Of a stretch of DNA of 64,000 nt, positions 36,394 through 48,102 are shown piece after piece. The stretch comes from Amyloporia xantha. Lineage: Eukaryota; Basidiomycota; Agaricomycetes; Polyporales; Adustoporiaceae. The DNA lies in contig JAYKKR010000006.1 of NCBI GenBank assembly GCA_036971615.1, positions 310,001 to 374,000 of the forward strand, given 5' to 3'. How positions within the stretch are numbered: position 1 is the first letter of the stretch; each line of letters starts with the position of its first letter. The position numbers and the translations under genes were made by a program. The notes below the pieces were generated by a model. The model had not been told where the DNA came from. It did no database searches and worked only from the letters and a program-made list of their open reading frames with translations.

Positions 36394-37421
36394 TCAGTCA
36401 CCCAGCGGGTACGGGTGCAAAATTTGGCCGTAGTAAAGCTCTGCCTCCGCACTCGCAAGGAAGACATAGCTCGGTGCGATCTCCGACGGCTGGCCTACTC
36501 TGCCGATGGTGGTCTTCTCGCCGAAGCCCTCCATTTGCTCTGCAGGGCGTGAGGCGGGTTGGAGAGGCGTGTGCACTGGACCAGGAGCCACGGCGTTGAC
36601 GCGCTAATTCACGAAGTCATGTAAGTACTTGTACATCGTCGTGAAACGAATGAGATATATTGGAACAGTGTACTTACAATTCCCTGCGGCTCGAGCTGCT
36701 TGGCAAGCGAGCGAGTGAAGCCGACGATAGCCCCCTTGGTCGAGACGTAGTCCACCATGGACGAGGAACCTCTGAAGGTCGTCACAGACGTTGTGTTGAT
36801 GATGCTTGAGCCACGTCCCATATGGGGCACTGCGAACTTTGTCACGGCGATCATCTGGATGATGTTGCTCCTAAACGTGCTCTCGACCAGATCCAGGTCG
36901 ATGTCGGCGAAATTGGACTCTATCGTCTGCTTGCTCGCGTTGTTCACAAGGATGTCGATGCGCCCGAACTTGCGGACGTGCGCGTCGATGACGGCGTTGG
37001 TATTGCGGAAGTCTTCGAGGTTGAAGGCGATGGAGAATGCTTGGCGGCCCTCGCGCTGGATGGCTTGGATGGTGTCGTTGGCGTCTTGTTGTTCCTGGGG
37101 TAGGTGGACGATGGTGACGTCCGCACCCTCGCGTGCGAAGAGGATTGCTACAGCGCGTCCTATTCCGGAGCTACGAGGATAGAATCAAACGGTCAACTGG
37201 ACAGCTTCATTAAAATTGGCTGCTGCGACTGACTCTCCACCAGTGATGAGAGCTTTCTTCCCTCTCAGCTTTCCTACACCGGTGTATGGTTTAGGACCGC
37301 CACCGGTCTCGAGTCTCGTGTCGAACGGCTCGGGCTGCAGGTCTTTCTGGAGACCCGGCAGGTCCTGCTCTTGGGCAGGGACCTTCTGCTTCAGAGTTGT
37401 GCCTTCATGGGGTCTCGACAT
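36394..37421 (-). CDS. Short-chain dehydrogenase/reductase (SDR, YhdF-like)
   Basis: NAD(P)-dependent oxidoreductase of the classical SDR family. ATG at 37421 (minus); first exon MSRPHEGTTLKQKVPAQEQD, then PKPYTGVGKLRGKKALITGG. After an intron the cofactor-binding glycine motif continues as SSGIGRAVAILFAREGADVT. NNAS of the active-site region is at about 36930-36950 (ILVNNASKQ), the catalytic Ser in INTTSV, and the catalytic Tyr-Lys pair in YVSTKGAIVGFTRSLAKQL (about 36735-36749). The next exon gives RVNAVAPGPVHTPLQPA and ends GQILHPYPLGD, slightly different from the usual C terminus (normally LHPNGG). It resembles the bacterial YhdF-type general-stress dehydrogenases widely found in fungi. 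The substrate is not inferable. A broken copy lies upstream on the same strand at 39.4-40.1 kb. Confidence 0.9.
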
Positions 37422-39387
37422 CTTGTTATGATATTGTGTGGCGTACAGCGAGTAGGAGGAACGGTGTGCGATGTGAATTAGAGTGCACTCTAACCATGGA
37501 GCGTTGACACTCTGTATATATGTGTTCCCTGCGTTGTGAGTGGATTATCGCTGACGTGGATAATACGACATGTACAGTCACGTACATCACCAAACTGCGA
37601 GCAGCGTTATAACGCGTTACACCAGTTGGCAACTAATCTGTACGTTACTCAAAATGTAAAGCCATATAATTCAAAAATAAATGATTTACGAGATATACTT
37701 GTGCAAACATATCGTCAGAAATTTGAAAACACTCACGTATAATCTACCGGTCGTAAGCTATTATAATCTGTTAGAATAAAATATAGCACCATTGTCAACT
37801 AAACTATTTTGTATGCACACTAGATGTCTGGTCGAATTTATGGGTGAAATTTATAAAGACAAAAATATAAATTTTGACCGGATCCTCGTTGTCGGAAGAT
37901 AAGCGCCAATGTTCACACCACTAAATTGAAAATTCAATGACTCTCGATTCATGGTCTCGTTTTGCTGAGACCGTGCCAGAATGCAAAGCCTGGTCTATTG
38001 TGAAATTAAGCCGTGCCCAGCTGCAATCTAGGCGATTTTGTGCTTATGCTGGACCGGACAGAGTCTTGACTATCACATAAATACGGAGGTCATCTCGAGG
38101 GTACCCGCGCGTGGCCGCCTGAGCTCGCGCCCTGAGTCCTACTACTAGCAGTAGGAGTTCCTCCGACTCGAAGACCGGTAAGTGTCCGAGCCCGTTCTCG
38201 TCCCTAACAATCACAGCTGCAAGTACCTTATGGCACTGGTAAGTCCAAAGTAGTTCAGGTATCTAACCTTTGTACTGACTGCTAGCGAACTTCGTCAATA
38301 CTCAGGACTACTGTAGTATTACAGATCAACGTGGTGGGGACCTCTAGGTCTATTATGAGTTGACCAACACACATGCTGGCCACAAAGTTTCTGATAGATC
38401 CGCCTTGAGTCAATCTGACTTGCAGTCGCTGAAGTACTAATCTGCTCTTTCATCGCAACGGTACTATCAATTGATATATTTGACTTCTGTCTAGACATAC
38501 TAGAATAATCTAGCCCTCAACTGGGCATAATGCGCGGCCGGATGATGGATGATATACGGGATAATGCTCAATTAGTATTGCTGTTGTCTATTTATGGTAT
38601 ATGGTCAGCAACGGAGACTACGGACAACGAACGTAGAATAGTGAGGTAGTATTCTTGTAGATAATTGAATCTAGAAATATACAAAATTGATAATCTCTGG
38701 TCCCGGAGTTTGCAAATTGCACACAAACGATGCGGAATTACAGCGCACCGGTCCATCTGGATCATCCGTCGCTCGCTTATTATTGGGTCCAGAATAAATC
38801 CAGAACAGATCTATATTTACAGTGACCATATTTTTTCGACATCTCATAACAGCATATAACAGGCAGAAGAATTTCACCTTTTGGACCTGTTGGCAATCGC
38901 TCTCAGCCATATAATTCAATATATGGGTGGTTATAATTTTCGTACATGTTCTATTGATTTTGCCTTATATCTCGACATCATATAGCTATATGAAGAATCT
39001 CGAGGTTTGGTGATGTATAAGATGATCCAAAGCCAGCCGGTTTATCCAGACCCACCTTGTATAGGGCGTCGAGCTTGGCGTCGAGTACCGAATAAGCCGG
39101 TTGACGTCATGGATCCAGTACTGCTGCAGTACTCACTCTCCAAGGGCGTCATTCCTGGTCCAACACCCTCGTATATCAGATTCAAGTATCTCTCTTTCGC
39201 GGATGATAGTGAGCCCTTACATCTACCAAAGGTTGACTTTGATCACGCTGCCTCAGTTCAAGAAAGCACGTTATAATTACGGCCATCCTGACGCATATGA
39301 TATGCGTATCCCTTCTACACCATTGCTGGGATTTATTTACACCGACTCCTCATCGTAATTCAATTCACTTACCCTCCACACCGTGAT
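37422..39387. other. AT-rich island between the SDR gene and its broken copy
   Basis: No gene. 37600-39000 is clearly richer in A and T than the neighbours. It holds a 15-base direct repeat (agccatataattcaa at 37660-37674 and 38905-38919), a hairpin ggtctc/gagacc near 37952-37971 and a hairpin tcctact/agtagga near 38137-38156. This may be relic mobile DNA; I cannot define its ends. Confidence 0.4.
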
Positions 39388-40110
39388 CAGTTGCCCAGTG
39401 AGTACGGGCACAAAATATGTCCATAGACTATAGTCGAGTTCTGCTCGCGAGCCACTCCGAGGATGGATAGTTCACCGGGCCCTTCCTACGAAAAAATATG
39501 CTACTCATGGCACATGCCAGCCTGTTGCTCCAGTTTTCCGCGAGAACGCGAGTGAAGCCTACGACAAGGCCCTTCTTTGGAGCGTATTCGACCCCTTGCC
39601 GTCGCCCTTGAAGCGTCGTCAAATATGGCATGACGATTAAGCTTACCCCACGACCCAGGTACCACGATGCAGACTTGGTCACTTGCATGATATTGTTGCG
39701 GAACGTGCTCTCGAATTGGTCGAGATCGGTATTGGCGAGATTGGACACGACCATCTGCTTGCTCGCGTTGTTTGCGAAGAAGTCAATGCAGGACGTCGAC
39801 GCGGACGATTTTGCGTCGATGACGTCGACTTTGGCTTTGTGAGATTAGTCGAGCTCGAACAGGGGTGCTCGGTGGGCTTCGCACTGCATACCTTGGATGA
39901 CGCCGCGGTCGTTCCCACTATAAATTAAACGAGCAAATGACATCTTGGTCTTCGCGGGCGGAGACGATCGCTACGGCGCGCCCCCGAAGCCTGAACAACG
40001 GAGCGCCTGTGTTCGAGGAGGGCATCGAATGGGCGGGGCTGTATATTCTGCTGCAGTCTTGGCAGTTTTGCAAATGTGCCGGGGTCTCCTGCTGCAGCAT
40101 AGTGTCAACT
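39388..40110 (-). pseudogene. Broken duplicate of the SDR gene
   Basis: Same-strand partial copy of the neighbouring SDR gene. The N-terminal part is readable near 39985-40110 (LPRLQQNIQPRPFDALLEH corresponds to LPGLQKDLQPEPFDTRLET of the intact gene), the glycine motif region appears as GRAVAIVSARED with the SGIG changed (about 39950-40000), and the central part reads LANTDLDQFESTFRNNIMQV, YAPKKGLVVGFTRVLAEN (about 39540-39760). Between these blocks the frame changes at least twice without plausible introns, and the C-terminal AVAPGP segment is not recoverable. The catalytic Tyr-Lys pair is still visible (YAPKK) but the cofactor motif is not, so a functional enzyme is unlikely. Confidence 0.75.
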
Positions 40111-40913
40111 GATGCGCCGGCATGGTGGTTGTCACTAATTTCTCGAATTAGTAAGCCAAGATGTTCTAGTCTGCGACTGCTCACCGAAGGATTCTCGTAC
40201 AAGGGGAGTTTATCTCTATAGCTTTCGTTGACGTTCTCACTACGCCACAAGTCACTGCAGCGAGCGAAGACTTGCAGGTGGCATACCTGACCGCCTTTAC
40301 AGGGAATACTCCTCGAAGGCTGACAGGAGGGGCATCACGACTCACTATCAAGAAGATGACGACTCCTCACAGTCACAGTCCGCTTCTGTAGTGGTCGGAC
40401 ACGCGAGGTGTGGAAGGCATTGTCCCATCAATGGGCAGGAGGGTTAGCTAGCAACAAGCTTTGCTTATTGGGGGGATCCTCTAGATCTCATGCTGCAAGG
40501 CGAATGCCGCTTCAGGTAGGCCTAACTCGACAATTAAGAGCAATGGAATTGGTTGATGCTGAAACGGGGGCACTCTGGCTGAGCTGTCCTCGAGAATAAT
40601 CCGTATTGGCAGATCCAGGGTGTTCTTTTTGATGGACCTCGATCTCTCACCCAAGAAGGGCTGCAAAATTTGATCAACCGTCTCCATGTCAAGTTTTATT
40701 GAATGCTTTGCCTTGGCCAATAAGGCACCGTTAGCTATGTTCTCAGCGCTGCGGAACTCGACACGCTGATCAGTCACGACAATCAGTGTAGCGTGGCGTT
40801 GGTGCGGCAGGTACTGAAATCAGATTCAGACTACAAAGTAGGTAGGACAAGTCGGTCAGTACATTCGAGCGAGGGTATGTCTCCAATAGAATACGATACA
40901 GGATCATACAGCA
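40111..40913. other. Gap between SDR pseudogene and VPS68
   Basis: No gene recognised. A minus frame at 40481-40777 (98 aa) has no identifiable domain. The last bases are the VPS68 3' flank. Confidence 0.35.
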
Positions 40914-41640
40914 TTAAATAGCAAGGTTGTATTCGTACTCGCTGCCGACGCTTTGCGAGATCCAGAGCACGATGGAAGAGAGCATGAGTGCGACGTTCTG
41001 CGAGACGTTCGCGTAGCCGTAGTAGGTATACTGTTCAGTGTACTCGTACATCACGTATTTGAGCACGAGGATCGTCTGGGGAGTGTGGATTATGCATGAG
41101 TACAACAGTGAGGTAGGACAACTCTTGGATACGCACTACGCTGCCTGCAAGCCCACCCGCCATCAAGGCGAAGCCGATAAACAGAATCAACCTGGCGCGC
41201 CAAACCGCCCCGCCATCGCCACCGAAGCCCTCCTCGCCGCGCACTCTGTCCTTGTCGATGAGGTTGATGATGAGCATACCGAGGAGCGAGCAGAAGCCTG
41301 GGACCCAGTCGACGAAAGAGACGTGCACGGGGGGCGGGATCTGGGGCTCGTCGTACGGCGCGTGCGCATGCGCGGAGAGGATGGCGGCGTCCAAGAACGT
41401 CCAGTTCGCCAGAGCAAACTAGGTAGTTTTGAGAGCGGTATGCGACCGAGAGGTGAATATGAAGCATGGAACAGATGAGGGGGATGTCAGTAGGAAGCAG
41501 GACCGAGGAAGAGTTGCGCAACGTACCAGGCCGCCTGCGAGGTATATACCGATTGTCCGCCTGTGTTTACCGAGATTGAGGGCGGGGAAGGGACTCAAGC
41601 AGACCCTGCGAGGGTCGTAGTTAGATCGGGGGAGAGACAT
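40914..41640 (-). CDS. VPS68: VPS68/TMEM50-like (UPF0220) membrane protein
   Basis: Small four-helix vacuolar/endosomal membrane protein; yeast Vps68 works with Vps55 in late-endosome to vacuole traffic. Exons (minus): 41640-41527, 41418-41137, 41075-40914, total 558 nt and 185 aa. Diagnostic segments: RRTIGIYLAGGLFALANWTF, VSFVDWVPGFCSLLGMLIIN, ARLILFIGFALMAGGLAGSV, TILVLKYVMYEYTEQ, YYGYANVSQNVALMLSSIVL and the C terminus SEYEYNLAI. The FVDWxPG and GFALMAGGLAGSV blocks are signatures of this family. A probable MITE lies about 95 bases upstream of the start codon. Confidence 0.92.
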
Positions 41641-42498
41641 GGCGGCGATGCTGCGTGGTCGTTAGAGGCAGCAGTGAACAAGTACAGTAGTGCAGACTGC
41701 GCGGAGAGGGCAACCGGTGGGCGTGGGAAGACAATGTCGGAAGTTTCCTGCGTCAATTGCAATCTCGAAATATTGCGATAACATTGAGTGACATTGTGAC
41801 TCATTTTGAGCACGAATTTCCGATACAATTGCCTTATAAAGTCATCACGGTCATTACAATGGCATTGCAATGGCATTGCAACGGCGTCACAGTGATTGTG
41901 ATGAATTGCAATCGAGCCGAAAACACTTAGACGTTGAGTGCCATTACAAACCATTGCAAACCGGTCTGGAAATCTCCGACAAATGTCCTACCGGCCGTGA
42001 GCGGCAAGCGTGAATAACGGATGGCACTTGGATGGCACTGATTGTGATCTCTTTCTCAAACCTCCACCACCTCCTCCTGATAGGTGAGAGGAACGATGTC
42101 CCATAGGAAACCGACGATATGGGCGATCTCGATGGCGATATAAGATTTTGCTGGCTGACAGTCAAGTCGTTGCACAATCACTTCGCAGACCGCCTTGGAC
42201 GAGGGACTCGACCTATTCCTGGGATCCTTCTAATCATCTAATATTGTAGAGGTATGTTTCTAGCCAAATACTGCTGTAGTACGTGCTCATATTGTATGAT
42301 GGCTGAACATAAGTAGGCATCTGAAGACATCGTCAATGCTCCATATCCTGACACATGATCATAGGCCTTTGTAGCACTCATGATGCGGTGTAGCTGACTT
42401 CGCGCTCATTCTTCCGAAGAAATGAAAGCAAAAATAATGTTTATTTTTGGATAATGGTAGTAAGTGCCAGCCGTATATGACCCAGGTGGTAGCTCTCA
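41641..42498. other. Gap upstream of VPS68, containing a probable MITE
   Basis: Holds the VPS68 promoter and the repeat element at 41735-41981. 42000-42498 shows no gene or repeat that I can support. Confidence 0.4.
41735..41981. mobile_element. Probable MITE (short inverted repeats, ATTGCAAT-rich)
   Basis: The ends tgtcggaagtttcc (41735-41748) and ggaaatctccgaca (41968-41981) are inverted repeats with 2 differences in 14 bases. Inside are many ATTGCAAT/CATTGCAA words, including two adjacent tggcattgcaa units (41860-41881) and the inverted pair around 41756 and 41903. No coding capacity. No clear target duplication seen, so the ends are provisional. Confidence 0.4.
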
Positions 42499-43608
42499 TC
42501 AAAGATCCTTCCATTCATTATCCCAGGGCCAATCTTCATTATTCTCGATTTTGAATAGATCGCCAGCTTCCTCTTCGGGAGCCTCGGAGCTACCGCTAGG
42601 AGGGTACAGCCACACGTCGTTGTCGTTGTCTTCGTCGACGTCCATCTCGCCCATCAATTTGTGTGCGGTCCCGTGGAATTTCCGAAAGTCTTCTTCCTGC
42701 AATGGCACGTCGGCGGCGGGTACCCTCTCGTCCGGATCCATCGCCCTCTCCCACACGGTACGCCCACCCTCGACAATGGCCTTCCACTCGTACGACATCG
42801 GTTTCGCCCGTGGAAGGATGAGCATCCTCGCTTGCGTCCGCAATGCATACGTGGTCAGCGCCATCCACAGCGGGTTTGCACTGGTGCAGGATGGGCTTAT
42901 CCCGCTGTCGATGCATACGACAAGTTGGGCCAGCTTCCTTGACTTCAAAATGTCGCCGACCAACTTGATGGCCACCGGGGGTTCCAGGCATTGCGAGAAC
43001 CTCACGCAGAGATGCGTGAGCGACTTGAAACCTCTCAGTGGGTTCGGCTTAGAGAGGTTTGGGGCGACTCGGACCCAAGGCACTGCCACAACCAGATGCT
43101 TCACCTTGTTAAAGAGGACCATGTTGAAGTCGAAGTGAATCGGCTTCCACGGGTCCTCATTTTCAAGTAGGAGGATTTGGTTGGGTCGCGCCGAAGTTGA
43201 AACTATCCATCCCTTAGAAAGAAGGGTGACATCGATGGCCAGGTTTTCCAGCTTTTTTCCGGCGAGTTCGTGTGCGACGATTTTGCTCGGCTCCCCAAGT
43301 GAGTAGCAACTGATCTGTGCTGATGTCAGGTTGCCGGTGGTCCTCCTGTCGCTATGTATCCATAAATTCCGCACGTGGATCGTCTGGTGTGGCTTCGCGC
43401 GGGAATGCAAGAGCGAACGGTAGACGTCAGCTGCTTGCGTTGAATTCGTAAGACTGACTGTCTCCCAGTTCTCAACCACAGATTCGTCGTCGGACTCTTC
43501 GTATCGTTCCACATCTTCGTCATCGGACGCTTCGTATCGCTCCACATCTTCGTCAAGCTGGAACCGATCGTTTCCCTTGACGGCATTGACATTTCTTGTG
43601 CGCGGCAT
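42499..43608 (-). CDS. Hypothetical acidic basidiomycete protein
   Basis: Single exon, 369 aa, ATG at 43608 (a longer frame would need a TTG start at 43623). Near the N terminus an acidic unit is repeated twice, DEDVERYEASD then DEDVERYEESD. The middle part has Leu/Val-rich segments like the leucine-rich part of basidiomycete F-box-type proteins (FKSLTHLCVRFSQCL, KLAQLVVCI), but I see no F-box. The C terminus is acidic (GEMDVDEDNDND, EAPEEEAGDLF). Intact long frame with consistent codon use, so probably a real gene. Function unknown. Confidence 0.6.
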   Translation of the reverse strand: MPRTRNVNAVKGNDRFQLDEDVERYEASDDEDVERYEESDDESVVENWETVSLTNSTQAADVYRSLLHSRAKPHQTIHVRNLWIHSDRRTTGNLTSAQISCYSLGEPSKIVAHELAGKKLENLAIDVTLLSKGWIVSTSARPNQILLLENEDPWKPIHFDFNMVLFNKVKHLVVAVPWVRVAPNLSKPNPLRGFKSLTHLCVRFSQCLEPPVAIKLVGDILKSRKLAQLVVCIDSGISPSCTSANPLWMALTTYALRTQARMLILPRAKPMSYEWKAIVEGGRTVWERAMDPDERVPAADVPLQEEDFRKFHGTAHKLMGEMDVDEDNDNDVWLYPPSGSSEAPEEEAGDLFKIENNEDWPWDNEWKDL

Positions 43609-44202
43609 GATGAATGCGATCAAGGAGGATGTAGGGATGAGAGGTAAAAGGTGTATCTAGTTGCGGATGAGTTGGGGGCCTCTTCGACCGATGGATATTC
43701 ACTTTTATACCTCCAGTTCAAGGCTATGCTACATGACGTGGCTCCTTTCTGCGTGGCGGCCATGGCTAGATCGTCAAAGCAACGCAACTTTCATTGTCCG
43801 AATGGCCCGCACATCACTGGTTAGATATCCTCATATAATACCAAAGAAATTGCCCCGTGTTGGAGAGACTTTTAGAGCTTTGTACATACAGTGAGAAGTA
43901 GGCAGATATGTAAGAAGGATATCAAGACATTTTATGAAGAAGACGATCTGGACATTGAACGCGGTAGGACGCCACCGACGCGTTGTGATATCTAATCTCG
44001 TGACCGTGCAAGGACCTCGAAGCAGACTTTGGTCTTCCAAACCCAGCGGCCCTCGCGGCGTTGCCATTCTCGTTTGAAGAATAGACTCGGACTCTTTATA
44101 CGACATCGATATTATCGGAGCCGCACTGCAATATCCACGCAACCGGCACCGCGAACTTCCCTGCATTAGCATCGTGAAATCGTGAAGACTCGAATTGAAG
44201 CG
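43609..44202. promoter_or_regulatory. Divergent promoter region between the hypothetical gene and the Kelch-MYND gene
   Basis: The two flanking genes are transcribed away from each other from this 0.6 kb. Nothing else recognised; frames here (43661-43894 plus, 43831-44172 minus) are unsupported. Confidence 0.4.
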
Positions 44203-46623
44203 ATGGCTTCCGCAGACAATCCTGATTCAGTGGTCACCCCTACTTCTGCGGACGTCGACGTCGACGTCGTGAACAGCCCCGAACTATTTGTCGCGTTCAC
44301 GTCGTTCTTACAAGATTTGGCCAGCGAAGGCATGCTCGTTATTATTGCTCCTTTTGTTGGTGCCATTCTGATAAGTCGCGTCAGAGCGCAGGTCCCGCGA
44401 GGCGAATTGTCTTCGGGTCATCGCGAAGGCCGCTGCGTTCTTTGAGAGACGGCTCTACGACCAGGCGCACCCTGCTTATCTCCAGGCCATTGAGCTGATC
44501 GTCGGAAAAGGCCATGTTATCCCCCTTACGCCGGCCCAGGATGGGGGAGTGAGATCAGATGTTTACCTTCGGCTGACGATGAATGAGAGGGTGAATTTGA
44601 TGACATGTTGCAATGGTGTGGCGCAATGTATGGTGAAAGAGGACAAAGAACAGGAGGTGAGGATTCCTTTGGGCAATCCTACTTTAATTTGTGAAGCTAA
44701 CGTCGACCAGGCACTGGAGTGGTTCGAGGAGGTGGATGTGCTGTACAAGAATGCCCGCTTTACTGCTCGCCCTCCGATATTTGGTAAGTGGGCGACAGAG
44801 AGTGGTTCCTGTGGCTCAACTGACGATATACGACGCCAAGATTGGATCGATTACAAGCTGCAACCTCCACGACAGGATTTCTATCTTCAACGTGTCATTG
44901 CGCTCGTTGGCGCGTCAGATATCTTTTTGGGTCTTGGAAATACAGGATCGGCTGCTCACCGTCGCGTCCTTGGAGACGAAGTGATAGAAGGGCTACCTCC
45001 TCAAATTGACCCAAGCCCTCTGCGCAATATCCTTCCGAAGGAATCCGTATACTCATTGATGCAGTATAGGCACCCGGATCCCGATGTACATGCGGATCAC
45101 GAGCTGTCGAATGAGGCACTTCAAGTCCACGGCTCGTGGCAAAGGATCAAACTCTCGAAGCACATAGCGCCTCGAATGGGTTTTGCTAGTTTCATTTGGA
45201 AAAGTAATGCCCCTTTGTGTTTGCAATTTTCCCGGAGCGTCGTCTGATTTGTATCTAATTTTCACAGGCCGCCTGTATGTAGCCGGGGGTATCAAGAGTG
45301 GTACCTTCGACCCGTACTGTGATATCTGGTGTCTTGATCTGAAGAAGCTCAATGGATGGCGAGAACTAGCCCCTTACCCGCGTACACATGGTGTATTCCT
45401 TAATCTGCAAATGGCCGTACACGAGTCGAAAGTTTACGCTTTCAATGGCACACGCGTGTTGGATTGCTTCGATCTGGTTACCGAGCGTTGGGGCCAGCTG
45501 CGGACGACCTTTACCGACCGATCTGGGAAACCTTTGCCTTGGCTTTTCGAGGACAACGACCTGACGGATTATTCGATGCACATTGTCAAAGGTCGGATGT
45601 ATATCTTTGGGGGTACCAATAGGACAAGCAAGATGGGATGCAATATTTTCGCCTCACTGGATTTGACTACGCGGAAGTGGGAGCATCTGTCAGGCGGTTC
45701 CGGACTGCCTGTAGCTGACTACGATTGTCCTGGTGCAAGGAAATATCTTGGTAGTTGGGTCGACACGGAGGAAAAGAGGATCTATATCATCGAGGGAATG
45801 GCAGACAGAGCAGCATCGAAGATGTTTCATCAACCCCATGCAGCAGCAGAGTCTCACGGCTACGATGACTGTTGGAGCTGGGGAATTCAGGAACGCCGGT
45901 GGCGCAGGGAGAGGCTGGTTGGCAATACACCGTGTCCAAGAACCGAGATGGCTTGCACATTTGTGCGTAACTTTTCCGTTTCTTGACGATGACCCGCGAA
46001 ACGCATCAGTCTGAATTCTCACGTTTCCAGAATACAAAACTCAACGCAACAGTTTTGTATGGCGGATATAACCCAGAGCTTCCGACCCTGTTTCAACCCA
46101 TGAATCTCTGCTTCCGCTTCACATACTATGCCGATACGTACATTCTGGACCATTCCACTCCAAAGCCCGTATGGAAACATGTCCTCACACAAGGCTTCCC
46201 GACGTATCGGGCACAAAGTTCACTTCTCACGGACCCGGACACTGGGAGAATGTATTTGTTCGGCGGATATACCAACACAGATCTTGTGCCCTCAGGTAAC
46301 CACGCAAGAACCCGGAGCTTTGGTGACTTGTGGCAACTGCGGATAGACGTTCCCGGCGGCCATTTCGAAGAAGTGGATCTGCTCGACGAGGAGCGTAATG
46401 CGCGCATGGGGCCTTGGCAGAAATGCTTTACGTGCGGAAATGTAGGACCATGGAAGAAATGCGGCGGTGAGTCCGATGCTGTGTAATATCACCGTTCTCA
46501 TTTTGGGCGTTGTTCTACCCGCTAGGTACCTGCAAGGGTCGAGCATTCTTCTGCGATGATGAATGTTTGAGAGAAGGTTGGCAAGAGCACAAACAAATGC
46601 ATGCCTGCAAAAGCAGAAAGTAA
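44203..46623 (+). CDS. Kelch-repeat protein with C-terminal MYND zinc finger
   Basis: Likely scaffold or regulatory protein: Kelch propeller for protein binding plus a MYND zinc finger. ATG 44203 (MASADNPDSVVTPTS). An N-terminal helical part (NCLRVIAKAAAFFERRLYDQ, AYLQAIELIVGKG) looks like a TPR-like region. Kelch-type blades follow: RLYVAGGIKSGTFDPYCDIW, KVYAFNGTRVLDCFDL, RMYIFGGTNRTSKMG, RMYLFGGYTNTDLVPSG. The last exon completes the finger: CFTCGNVGPWKKCGG joined across an intron to TCKGRAFFCDDEC, LREGWQEHKQMHAC, with the Cys/His pattern of MYND. Stop at 46621-46623. Introns visible include those around 45201-45268, 45963-46030 and 46468-46524. The junction between exon 1 and the next exon (near 44305-44394) is uncertain. 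Agaricomycetes commonly have this domain combination. Confidence 0.82.
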
Positions 46624-48102
46624 ACCCTACTTGCCGTACAGTATATCGAGTTGATCTTTCAGCGTCAATATGAACATCTCTTCTCATATCATTGGCGATT
46701 ATCATTGCAGCCTCGATGGTTGGATACTATGCACGCTTTATTTGCTCTTAGATCAAGCCTACTGGTATTGCGTGTGCATTGCGGCGATGTCTTAGCCTCA
46801 TCTTACTTATCGTAAGCATCACTGTTTGATCGAGCCTTCGGATTGGTCGCTTTGTCAGATTCCTTCGGACATCGGGGAAATCGTGATGGCAATCCGCCGG
46901 CGGACGACACCGATGGCGCTCTGAATGAGTGTATGTCGTCAGCCACTGTCAGCAACCGCCGTTTCATCAATGTTTCAATACCTCATCAAATCGATGGACC
47001 GCGATCTTGCTAGAACAAGCTTGAAAATTCTGGTCCTCGGAGATCATTCCCTTAGGCACGGTCAATGCAGCCAGAGGCGGAAGAAGTCTTTGGTTCGGTC
47101 TCTCGTGTGCCCCTGGGCGTGCCGAAGTGGTCACAGCTGGCGACAATTGCGCTCACAACATGAATCCAGCGGGTTGCCGTGTGGATCATCCAATTATTAT
47201 TGGGACAAGCTGCACAACCATCGTGATTCATTGTTCAAGATATGTCGGACTTTGTACATTTCCAGATCCACGGACCATCCCATCAGTACCGCTGCAGTAA
47301 TTTCAGATCAGCTCCGCGGTCGGAAGAATGCCGCCTGAACGAGCTCTTCCGGTGCCACTGCTCACCTGCGGACTAGTTAGGTGATCGGCAGAGATTGCGA
47401 GACGCCGAAATCAGCTTTGGGCGTCTGCGGACGAACTCCGATCCCCACAGACGCGACTGAACAGGTGCGCCCGATCTCCCCTCTTATTGAATGCATACAT
47501 CTGATCCAGCCTACTTTGAGCACTTTAGTCATTTCTATCACTGGTTTCATGAACAGCGGCTACAAATCGCCCCGAGAAGGTGTGTATCAGGATTGATGAC
47601 AACTCCTCCTGCGGTCTCGTAGCATCAAATCATGCCCCGTGGAAGGATTAACGTTTATGATGTGCAGCTAGTTCATTCAACTGTGAGCTTAAATGAGTTC
47701 AAGAAAACTCACCTTTCCGGGGATATTTACCGGCGGTGCCGAACAATGAGCCAAGATTGTATTCTCTCTGCAAGTTGCAGTCGGCAAGCTACCTGACAAC
47801 CGTAGTGCTAATGTATGTTTATGCCGCGAATCTGCCGACCGAGACTTGCACGCATTGTGAAAATGGCTTCGGCGGTATTATGATACATCTAGCGCGGGAT
47901 ATCCCCGTCCATGCACCCGGCTTTCGACAATATATATATATGAACGCGATTTGGTAAGAGCGGCCTTGTTCAGTTCTGGTCTCCTTGTTACTCTAGCAAG
48001 TCTTCTCAAGCTCTGCAGGAAATATCGTTGGCGTCGTTCAAACCCCCGTCTTCTCTACATCTGTCTTCTCATAAATCTCCTTGTCCCGCTGAATTGCTCT
48101 CC
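46624..48102. other. Intergenic, Kelch-MYND gene to Zn2Cys6 gene
   Basis: No gene recognised; short plus-strand frames only. The last 100 bases are the Zn2Cys6 gene upstream region. Confidence 0.4.

Noticed and set aside
48028..48102. Upstream extension of the Zn2Cys6 protein
   Set aside because: The extension begins with TTG; the first ATG in frame is at 48103.
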